From a virus, in IMG/VR virus record IMGVR_UViG_3300032893_000004, positions 1 to 64,000 of that record: a stretch of 64,000 nt of DNA; one strand, given 5' to 3'. Shown piece after piece: positions 57,101 through 63,033 of the stretch (positions within the stretch are counted from its first letter, which is position 1; the number at the start of each line of letters is the position of its first letter). Position numbers and translations under genes: made by a program. The notes beneath the pieces were generated by a model that had not been told where the DNA came from, did not search any database, and was given only the letters and a program-made list of their open reading frames with translations.

Positions 57101-57598
57101 CTATAGTCCTTCGTCGTCGGGAATCGGATCATCAACTTCGACGGTTTTGTTCAAGGCTTGATCTATGCTAAGATTAGGGTCATCGATGAGTATCCCATCC
57201 AGACGACCCGCATTGTTTTCCTTAGATTTTTCAGCAGCTTGCTCTTTGAGCTGCTTGTCGTACGCGGCCAGTTCCGCTGCGTACCACGCGTCATCTTCTT
57301 CTTGCATCGTCTCCAGATCGGATTTAACCTGCGGCGATTCTTCCGATAGGACCTCGAAAACGATCTCGTCGAACTTGTCCTTCTGCTCCTTGGTTCCCGA
57401 ATTGAGACGCCAGAAGATATCTTCGTACCAGGTACGAATGACGGTTTCCTCAGCCATGTCCTCTACTTGCGGAAGCGGAGTGTGAAATTCGCGAGAGTAC
57501 CAGCGGCACAAGGACTTGTACCAAGCTGGGAATAGCTTCTCGTCGGCCTCGTTCAAAGCTATTACCCGCAACGCTCTTAGCACGTTGGGGCTAATCAT
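57101..57598 (-). CDS. Tail assembly chaperone-like protein, second of pair (165 aa)
   Basis: Helical, acidic, tryptophan-containing (WYKSLCRWYSREFHTP, RTWYEDIFWRLNSG) with a long acidic tail. Its place just upstream of the tape-measure gene and after another acidic helical gene fits tail assembly chaperones. It lies in the same frame as the preceding gene, separated by TAA, two codons and ATG. Confidence 0.6.
   Translation of the reverse strand: MISPNVLRALRVIALNEADEKLFPAWYKSLCRWYSREFHTPLPQVEDMAEETVIRTWYEDIFWRLNSGTKEQKDKFDEIVFEVLSEESPQVKSDLETMQEEDDAWYAAELAAYDKQLKEQAAEKSKENNAGRLDGILIDDPNLSIDQALNKTVEVDDPIPDDEGL
57171..57178 (-). promoter_or_regulatory. CCTAATCT late-type promoter element (inside a gene)
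   Basis: Minus-strand CCTAATCT inside the 3' end of the second chaperone-like gene, 72 nt before the endonuclease start. It would drive the endonuclease and tape measure. Lying within coding sequence, it is the least certain copy. Confidence 0.45.
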
Positions 57599-57604
57599 GT
57601 GAGA

Positions 57605-58021
57605 TTACTCTGTTTTTTCGATCGGTTCGGTGCTAAGCTTTCTCGCTGATTTGGTCAACTTTTCGACAGCGACTTTGCTTTCCTTCGTCAGTTCGTCGAC
57701 CGAGCCGGTCACTGTTAGGTCGACCAGGCGGTACAATTCTCCGATGACGTTCTCGTCTTCAAGTTCCAAACCGCCGTCAGAATCCTTCCACCACTTAGGT
57801 CCGTCCATAATGCGTACGAACAATTGGCCAAGCATATAAGCTTCGCCGTTAAGCGAGGGGGCGACTCCGAGCGGGTTGGTTCCGACTATCATCCTGCGAC
57901 GCTCGTCGGCGATGAAATTCTCGCGCCTCGTGAGAATCGTCTTGATCAGGAACTTCCCGGTATACGGGTTACCCGTACGCTGGCCTACCACGTCTATCGT
58001 GATCGGAACAGTAGTATCCAT
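57605..58021 (-). CDS. Tail assembly chaperone-like protein, first of pair (138 aa)
   Basis: Starts TTVPITIDVVGQRTGNPYTG; the N-terminal beta hairpin followed by helices with MLGQLFVRIMDGPKWWKDSD resembles chaperone-type proteins encoded before tape measures in large phages. Lysine/threonine-rich helical tail. ATG after AAAGGAGGCATAAG. First gene of the late tail operon; TATAAT lies 54 nt upstream of the ATG but without a matching -35. Confidence 0.6.
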   Translation of the reverse strand: MDTTVPITIDVVGQRTGNPYTGKFLIKTILTRRENFIADERRRMIVGTNPLGVAPSLNGEAYMLGQLFVRIMDGPKWWKDSDGGLELEDENVIGELYRLVDLTVTGSVDELTKESKVAVEKLTKSARKLSTEPIEKTE

Positions 58022-58074
58022 AACTTATGCCTCCTTTGCAGAGCATCGCGCGGAGCGAAATGCCTTCCAAAGAC

Positions 58075-58080
58075 ATTATA
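58075..58080 (-). promoter_or_regulatory. Possible -10 (TATAAT) for the tail operon
   Basis: Perfect TATAAT on the minus strand in the divergent gap 58022-58142. No TTGACA-like hexamer lies at 15-19 bp, and a diverged TCCTAAAC occurs further upstream, so it may be used by a non-sigma70 holoenzyme or be chance. Confidence 0.3.
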
Positions 58081-58107
58081 CGCAACTTCTGGAATGCGGG
58101 GATTTAC

Positions 58108-58135
58108 TTGAAGTTTAGGATTCTGATGGTATGAT
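58108..58135 (+). promoter_or_regulatory. Sigma70-like promoter of the exonuclease operon
   Basis: TTGAAG (58108-58113) and TATGAT (58130-58135), 16 bp apart. The predicted start is at about 58142-58143, the ATG of the first gene, so the transcript would be leaderless as at 46-74 and 21625-21653. Confidence 0.55.
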
Positions 58136-58142
58136 GTTCCGA

Positions 58143-58589
58143 ATGAATAACGACCGACGCGTACACGTCCTGGGTCTCAATCCCCGCGAGCAGTTTCTGC
58201 TGAAGCTGATTCTGTCCAACCTGGTGGCAGGATATATCGATAAATCCGTCCAGGAATCCATGCTTTTCAAGACCGGCACCGCCGTCGAGCAGCGCGCGTC
58301 TATGGCCAACGGGCTGTTCTGGAGGTACGTCGATTTCTGCGACCTGCTGTGTCCCGAATCCATGCTAGGCCGTGGTCGTCCGAAAGTGCTCATCATCGAG
58401 CAGCGGATGATGAAGTATGTGGTCCAAGCCGTGAACGGCTACGACCCTCACGACTGCCTGCTGTCCGAGAGGCATCGCGGGTTCCTCTCCAACGGATTCG
58501 AAGAACTTCAGAAAAAGGTTGTGGAATCGTCTCAGTTTCTATACAATCAGCTGGAAATAGATCGAGCCAGGAATTCTGGCCAAAGTTAG
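58143..58589 (+). CDS. Hypothetical phage protein (148 aa), likely leaderless
   Basis: Earlier ATGs at 58131 and 58134 lie within the -10 region, so I start at 58143 (MNNDRRVHVLGLN). Helical, with a KLILSNLVAGYIDKSVQESM segment and an FCDLLCPESM stretch. Precedes the exonuclease gene. Unknown, possibly a replication accessory protein by neighbourhood. Confidence 0.6.
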   Translation: MNNDRRVHVLGLNPREQFLLKLILSNLVAGYIDKSVQESMLFKTGTAVEQRASMANGLFWRYVDFCDLLCPESMLGRGRPKVLIIEQRMMKYVVQAVNGYDPHDCLLSERHRGFLSNGFEELQKKVVESSQFLYNQLEIDRARNSGQS

Positions 58590-58596
58590 GAGTTTC

Positions 58597-59490
58597 ATGA
58601 GTCTATTCATTTTTGACGTGTCGAATATTTTTTACCGTGCCTTCTACGGAAACGAAGCTCTCTGCACTTCCTACGGACTGCCGACGCAAGGTCTGTACGG
58701 ATTCGTGAGAACGGTCTCTTCCGTGATCCGCGAGCACAGACCCGATCACGTGGCGTTCGTCATGGAAGGCGAAGGCGAGTCACCCAGGAAGGCCATCGAG
58801 CCGCTCTACAAGGCGAACCGCTCCGCTCCGCCTGAAGATCTTGTAACCCAGAAGAAGATGCTGCCCGAGCTTATGTATGTGATGGGATACCCGACGTTCT
58901 CTTATCCCGGATTCGAAGCAGACGACACGATAGCCACCCTCGCCAACGAGGCGGTCAAGTCGCTCTTCGACGTCGTCATCGTATCGGCAGACAAGGATTT
59001 CAATCAGATCATCTGTCCGGGAATCAAGAAGCTCGATCCGGCCAAGAACGCGATAATCGACGAGCAGGAAGTGGTTCTGCGGTACGGCATCTCGCCTGCC
59101 CAGTTCTTGGACTACCTCTCGATCGTCGGAGACACTTCCGATAACATCAAGGGCGTGAAGGGTATAGGCGAAAAAGGCGCGATGGAGCTGATCAAGATGT
59201 ACGGTTCTCTAGACGGGATCTACCGGAATCTGAACTTTATCAAAGGTGCCAAGAAAGATAAGCTGATCTCTTCGAAAGAAGACGTCTACAAGGCTAGGCA
59301 GCTGATCTCGTTCCTGCCGGCTCCTCTCCCGGCAGAGTTAGACATCAACACGTGGTGTCGGTACGGAGGTCCACGCGTCGCGGAGGCCCGCACCTTGTTC
59401 CGCAAGCTAGAATTCCGAGAGCTGGAGATGGCGCTTATCCCTTCTAATACCGTATCCGTCGGCGGTGTCGACATAGGAGTACGCAAGTGA
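58597..59490 (+). CDS. 5'-3' exonuclease (PolI-N/FEN family, 297 aa)
   Basis: All main motifs are visible: Asp7 in IFDVSN, EADD at 107-110, SADKD at 130-134 and the helix-hairpin-helix region GDTSDNIKGVKGIG at 178-191. Asp and Glu at these sites bind two metal ions and the H3TH grips DNA. The length is typical of stand-alone phage enzymes like T5 or T7-type 5' nucleases. Likely role is removal of RNA primers and flaps during phage replication. ATG after TTAGGAGTTTC. Confidence 0.9.
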   Translation: MSLFIFDVSNIFYRAFYGNEALCTSYGLPTQGLYGFVRTVSSVIREHRPDHVAFVMEGEGESPRKAIEPLYKANRSAPPEDLVTQKKMLPELMYVMGYPTFSYPGFEADDTIATLANEAVKSLFDVVIVSADKDFNQIICPGIKKLDPAKNAIIDEQEVVLRYGISPAQFLDYLSIVGDTSDNIKGVKGIGEKGAMELIKMYGSLDGIYRNLNFIKGAKKDKLISSKEDVYKARQLISFLPAPLPAELDINTWCRYGGPRVAEARTLFRKLEFRELEMALIPSNTVSVGGVDIGVRK

Positions 59491-59972
59491 ACAACGTGGT
59501 GATCACCAAGAATCCGCTGATAAAGGAGCTTTCCGGCTCTCGCATCGAGTTCTATCACCCGCGACCGAGTGCGTCGATGTCTGTGGACACATTGTCTACA
59601 CAGTACGTAACCCTCGTCGGAGCAAAAGCGAACCGAGTTGTCATACCGTTTGCCGTGAACGTCGTGGGCGGCAGTCTACTCGATCTGGATTTCAAGATAT
59701 CAGAACAGCTGGCGGCGGTAGGCGTCAACCTGACCGGTGCTTACTGGGACGGAGAGCAGGTAACCGCGTACGTCATGCCGCTCGACGGCACAGACGTGCA
59801 GGTGGATCTTTCGACGCCCATACTGGTCGGGACACTGGTTCAGGTAGTGAACTACCGGCAAGTATCCGACAAACTGATCGGCGCTAAGTCTCTCGGTACC
59901 ACGAACGGTGTTCTGAATCTGGAACTGACCTCCGACAAGAGGAAGCGGGCTATTCGCAACAGAAAGAGATAG
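59487..59972 (+). CDS. Hypothetical phage protein (161 aa), GTG start
   Basis: Beta-rich, with FHPRPSASM-like N-terminus and strands such as TLVGAKANRVVIPFAVNVV. Resembles a small structural or head-fibre-type beta protein, but it is in an early operon with replication genes. Ends very basic (DKRKRAIRNRKR). GTGA overlap. Unknown. Confidence 0.6.
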   Translation: MNNVVITKNPLIKELSGSRIEFYHPRPSASMSVDTLSTQYVTLVGAKANRVVIPFAVNVVGGSLLDLDFKISEQLAAVGVNLTGAYWDGEQVTAYVMPLDGTDVQVDLSTPILVGTLVQVVNYRQVSDKLIGAKSLGTTNGVLNLELTSDKRKRAIRNRKR

Positions 59973-59975
59973 TTT

Positions 59976-60566
59976 GTGGATCACAAGCCAATATTTCTAA
60001 CCGCTGATTGGCACTTGGGCCACGAAAAGTCTATCGAGTACGATAAGCGCCCTTTCCGAAACGTCGATCACATGGCCGAAGTTCTCGTTACGAGATACAA
60101 TTCTACCGTGCCCGAGAACGGCGTGTGCTTCTTCGTCGGCGACATCGGTAATCGTCCGGACGACATGAAGAAAGTCATCCAGCGATTGAATGGCACGAAG
60201 TGTCTCTTTCTAGGAAACCACGATAAAGGCATGGGAACGATGTACAACTGCGGCTTCGACGTGGTACTATGGGGAGGAGTGCTTTACATCGGCGACATCA
60301 AAGTGACCATCTCGCATTGTCCTTTGATCGGTGTGTGGCGGGAAGATACGTCGAAGATGAAGAATCCCGACGAGAAGTGGCACGGCGAGCTGCGCGAGAA
60401 ACACCTCATGAGTGCCACAAAGGATGACGGCCAGTTCCATCTGCACGGTCATATCCATTCTCGGCCAGACAAAGCCCAGAGCACCAAGATACTCGGTAAG
60501 CAGTATGACGTTGGTGTTTGCGCCAACAACTACACTCCGGTATCGCTCCCGACAATCACGTCGTAG
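59976..60566 (+). CDS. Calcineurin-type metallophosphoesterase (196 aa), GTG start
   Basis: D-x-H at 11-13 (TADWHLGH), GD at 55-56 (FFVGDIGNR), GNHD at 80-83, then SHCP near residue 114 and HLHGHIHS towards the end: the five metallophosphoesterase blocks in order, binding two metals. The size matches short phage/bacterial phosphoesterases that act on nucleotides, nucleic acid ends or phosphoproteins. Follows the 5'-3' exonuclease in one operon. Confidence 0.9.
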   Translation: MDHKPIFLTADWHLGHEKSIEYDKRPFRNVDHMAEVLVTRYNSTVPENGVCFFVGDIGNRPDDMKKVIQRLNGTKCLFLGNHDKGMGTMYNCGFDVVLWGGVLYIGDIKVTISHCPLIGVWREDTSKMKNPDEKWHGELREKHLMSATKDDGQFHLHGHIHSRPDKAQSTKILGKQYDVGVCANNYTPVSLPTITS

Positions 60567-60595
60567 GTAATGAAGTATGCGAACGGAGAGAAGAA

Positions 60596-60850
60596 GTGAA
60601 GGATTATTACAGAGAGAACATCCTAGAAGGCGATGAAGTATTTCCGATGGAAGACTTCGAAGGATTGAACGCGAACGTGTCCTACAAAGTTTTGAGCTTT
60701 TCGGAAGAAAACAAGAGTGGATACGGAATGATCGAGGTGGTCAATGAACTCGGAGTGCGCAGGGCGTACAATTCAGCGGCTTTCGTGATCAATCCGGCTG
60801 GCCGGATGTTCAAGAACGAGGTTAAATCTGGAAACGAAGACGTGCAGTAA
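60596..60850 (+). CDS. Hypothetical phage protein (84 aa), GTG start
   Basis: Start GTG after CGGAGAGAAGAA; earlier in-frame codons are in the phosphoesterase gene. SH3-like beta-rich (YKVLSFSEENKSGYGMIEVV) and KNEVKSGNEDVQ at the end. Overlaps the 5' end of the HNH gene. Unknown. Confidence 0.6.
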   Translation: MKDYYRENILEGDEVFPMEDFEGLNANVSYKVLSFSEENKSGYGMIEVVNELGVRRAYNSAAFVINPAGRMFKNEVKSGNEDVQ

Positions 60851-61301
60851 ATGTAAGACTCCCAAGCCCAAGACACGATTTGGAAAACATAAGCAGACCA
60901 AAGACCGGTTGGATTCGTGGTGCAGGGATTGCCGGAATGTCGCCAGGTTACAACCGCACAGAGTCGCAAGCGCTTACGCGGCCAGACGTAAATTAATAGA
61001 TTCAAATCCGGACAAACACAGAGACAAAGTGCTGAAATATAAATTCGGAATAGTCATCGCTGAGTACAACACTATTCTGGAAGCTCAGAACGGCGTGTGC
61101 GCTATATGCAAACAACCAGAGACGGCGAAGGACATGCGACGCGGTAAGGTAAAATCTTTGGCCGTTGATCATAATCATAAGACTGGCAAGATACGCGGGC
61201 TGTTATGCGATCGGTGCAATACTTCGATAGGCAAGTTTAATGATGATCCGAATCTAATAGAGAAGGCTGTCGAGTATTTGAGAATTAAGGACGAGGAATA
61301 G
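60828..61301 (+). CDS. Endonuclease VII-like HNH protein (157 aa), probable CTG start
   Basis: The nuclease core is CAICKQ, then LAVDHNHKTGKIRGLLCDRCN, the recombination-endonuclease-VII type ββα-metal motif with its zinc-binding cysteines. Upstream in the same frame are CSKC and WCRDC, an N-terminal zinc knuckle typical of these proteins, so the TTG at 60909 would cut through it. No ATG, GTG or TTG exists before the knuckle; a CTG at 60828 after AACGAGG is the best start. Family members resolve or nick DNA and often behave as homing enzymes. A/T-rich compared with the operon upstream. Its 3' end overlaps the holin-like gene by 17 nt. Confidence 0.75.
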   Translation: METKTCSKCKTPKPKTRFGKHKQTKDRLDSWCRDCRNVARLQPHRVASAYAARRKLIDSNPDKHRDKVLKYKFGIVIAEYNTILEAQNGVCAICKQPETAKDMRRGKVKSLAVDHNHKTGKIRGLLCDRCNTSIGKFNDDPNLIEKAVEYLRIKDEE

Positions 61302-61554
61302 TAGACTGTTCTTCTGCACTGGTCACGGAACTATTCGCGCTCTTGACTTCTATGTTTTTCTGAAATGTTTTTCCGCCAAAACTTGCGGCCAAGAATGTTC
61401 CCACCAACATAGATAGTCCGGATAGATCAGATCCTTTCTGCAGTCCGACGACGGCTATATACCCAGCAAGAAACAGCGCAATAAGCGACATCAAACGCAT
61501 GCAGCTGATCGGTGATTTCTCCGACAGAATTTCGCGTATAAGTTTGAATTCCAT
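61285..61554 (-). CDS. Holin-like membrane protein (89 aa)
   Basis: Two hydrophobic segments (LMSLIALFLAGYIAVVGL and LSMLVGTFLAASFGG) with a polar N-terminus and a charged tail: the class II holin layout. Next to a coiled-coil membrane protein and a peptidase-like gene, this suggests a lysis cassette. Convergent with the HNH gene, sharing 17 nt, and no terminator is visible. Not matched to a named holin. Confidence 0.6.
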   Translation of the reverse strand: MEFKLIREILSEKSPISCMRLMSLIALFLAGYIAVVGLQKGSDLSGLSMLVGTFLAASFGGKTFQKNIEVKSANSSVTSAEEQSTIPRP

Positions 61555-61555
61555 A

Positions 61556-61960
61556 TTAGATAATCTTTAGCAGTTTGATCACTGCCAGGATTCCGGAGGC
61601 GGCGCCGCCGATCCAGAGTACATATTTTGCGGTACTTTTTGCCCAAAGAATCGGCTTCTCTGCGATCTCAAGTCTCTTGCCCATCATCTCGTCTCTCTGG
61701 GCAATTTCCGTTCGCATCAATCGATTCTGCTCTTTCAGTTCCATCACGCCCGCGATATGGACGGCTAGCTCTTTGTTGTACTCAGCGACGTTTTTGTTCA
61801 TGGCTGCCATTTCATGTACTATGCGATCGAATTGTACGTTATGAGCTTCTAACATGACTTGTTGTTTTGCGACTGAAACTTCTATCGCGCCCAACTTATC
61901 AGTCTGTGCATCCTGCTTGTGGTGCAGCTTCGATAACTGTTCCTTTACGCTGAATGCCAT
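61556..61960 (-). CDS. Coiled-coil protein with C-terminal membrane helix (134 aa)
   Basis: Long coiled coil (QLSKLHHKQDAQTDKLGAI; AELAVHIAGVMELKEQN-type heptads) and one C-terminal hydrophobic helix (YVLWIGGAASGILAVIKLL). Similar in plan to XhlA-like or other phage lysis accessory proteins anchored by their C-terminus. ATG after CAATGAGGTTCAT; a CCTAATCT element lies 21 nt before it. Function in lysis is inference from neighbours. Confidence 0.6.
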   Translation of the reverse strand: MAFSVKEQLSKLHHKQDAQTDKLGAIEVSVAKQQVMLEAHNVQFDRIVHEMAAMNKNVAEYNKELAVHIAGVMELKEQNRLMRTEIAQRDEMMGKRLEIAEKPILWAKSTAKYVLWIGGAASGILAVIKLLKII

Positions 61961-61981
61961 ATGAACCTCATTGGATATAAA

Positions 61982-61989
61982 AGATTAGG
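61982..61989 (-). promoter_or_regulatory. CCTAATCT late-type promoter element
   Basis: Minus-strand CCTAATCT overlapping the stop codon of the peptidase-like gene and 21 nt before the coiled-coil membrane protein; it would drive that gene and the holin-like gene. Confidence 0.65.
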
Positions 61990-62515
61990 TTTGCGCTTTA
62001 GCTGTCCAAGTAGTTGGTAGGCTTTTGATCAGTGGGAGAAGGTCGATAGGGGTCATGTCGTTCAAATTCTCCTTTGTTTGCAACTCGTTGACATTTTCGA
62101 GGATGGCCGCAACGAAGGCGCTACACCAATACGTTTGCCCTATCTCCTTGAAAGGATTGTGTATTTTGATATGGACGAATTTGGCCAATTGTACGATAGC
62201 CAGTCCACATATACCGAGCACTCCGTACGGAATTCCTAACGTTCGGAGAGCAAACGCCTTGGCATTTTTCGCTATAGAATCATCCACGTTGAATGTAAAA
62301 GAGAATACAATTTGTTCCTGAGTCAACCAAGTTGCTTCGGTCATGGCGTTTACTTGGGTATGCGAGGCTTGATAATACATCATCTCGCCGGACTCGTCGT
62401 CGAGCATTTTGATCGCCACATGCGAGAAAGGCGTGCCTTCGGCCCACATGATGAGCCATGAAAAGATCGGGAAGAACGTGATTGCCTTTGAAAATGTGAT
62501 CGTTATATTTTTCAT
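61985..62515 (-). CDS. Permuted papain-like (YiiX/NlpC-type) hydrolase candidate (176 aa)
   Basis: PFSHVAIKM with His32 near the N-terminus and YWCSAFVAAIL with Cys131 reproduce the His-then-Cys order of permuted papain-fold enzymes. Polar YYQASHTQVNAM lies between. This family includes peptidoglycan and lipid amidases. Next to the holin-like gene it may be the lytic enzyme or an envelope-active protein. An N-terminal hydrophobic stretch (FFPIFSWLIMW) is present but is not a clear signal. ATGA overlap upstream. Confidence 0.6.
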   Translation of the reverse strand: MKNITITFSKAITFFPIFSWLIMWAEGTPFSHVAIKMLDDESGEMMYYQASHTQVNAMTEATWLTQEQIVFSFTFNVDDSIAKNAKAFALRTLGIPYGVLGICGLAIVQLAKFVHIKIHNPFKEIGQTYWCSAFVAAILENVNELQTKENLNDMTPIDLLPLIKSLPTTWTAKAQT

Positions 62516-62850
62516 GGCAAACCGGCTATCGCAGCTTGAAGTTGATTCTTCATCCAGTTAACGCGGGCTGTAGTCAAAAACGGCGCCATCTCTTCCGTGA
62601 CTACAACTTGGTTGAGAGCATTGAGAGCTTCCCATAGGGAGCCGCTCGTACCGAAGTACATTACTTGCTGAAGTGTTTGAGCGATCAAACCTGTCTTGCC
62701 GCTATTCGTAATGCCCATGATCACGTTCTCAGCAGCGAATGCCACTACTAGAGTATTAAAGGACATCTGCGCAGCTATCACGAGCTGTGCAACCGCTTGC
62801 ATTTCAGCCTGCGGTATGTTCGGATTGAACGTTGGATAATGTGTTGCCAT
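62512..62850 (-). CDS. Hypothetical helical protein (112 aa)
   Basis: Ala/Val/Gln-rich helices (EMQAVAQLVIAAQMSFNTLV, NQLQAAIAGLP end) with a hydrophobic FAAENVIMGITNSG stretch. Possibly a minor tail or fibre-associated protein. ATG abuts the upstream stop. Unknown. Confidence 0.6.
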   Translation of the reverse strand: MATHYPTFNPNIPQAEMQAVAQLVIAAQMSFNTLVVAFAAENVIMGITNSGKTGLIAQTLQQVMYFGTSGSLWEALNALNQVVVTEEMAPFLTTARVNWMKNQLQAAIAGLP

Positions 62851-63024
62851 TTATTCCGCCGTCACCATGGCTTGAATACTCTGCTGACCGTCTTGAACAT
62901 CGTTGGTAACTGTTTCGCAAGAGCAATTCGCTTGGTATTCTTCGATATCTTCTTGGGTGATCTGCGACTTTACCGCAACCGCCAAAACCTGTCCGCAAAT
63001 TTGGCATGCTACTGTTAACTTCAT
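62851..63024 (-). CDS. 57-residue zinc-ribbon-like protein
   Basis: CQICGQ (residues 7-12) and CSC (34-36) give a possible four-cysteine site in a short acidic protein (MKLTVACQICGQVLAV start). GGAGGAGAT directly before the ATG is very strong, and its stop abuts the next ATG, so it is convincing despite its size. Lies between the fibre gene and the lysis group. Unknown. Confidence 0.6.
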   Translation of the reverse strand: MKLTVACQICGQVLAVAVKSQITQEDIEEYQANCSCETVTNDVQDGQQSIQAMVTAE

Positions 63025-63033
63025 ATCTCCTCC

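Noticed and set aside
57605-57620. Slippery GAAAAAAC sequence near the end of the first chaperone gene
   Set aside because: The A-run is not in the X XXY YYZ phase for the gene's frame, and a -1 shift meets a stop within ten codons.
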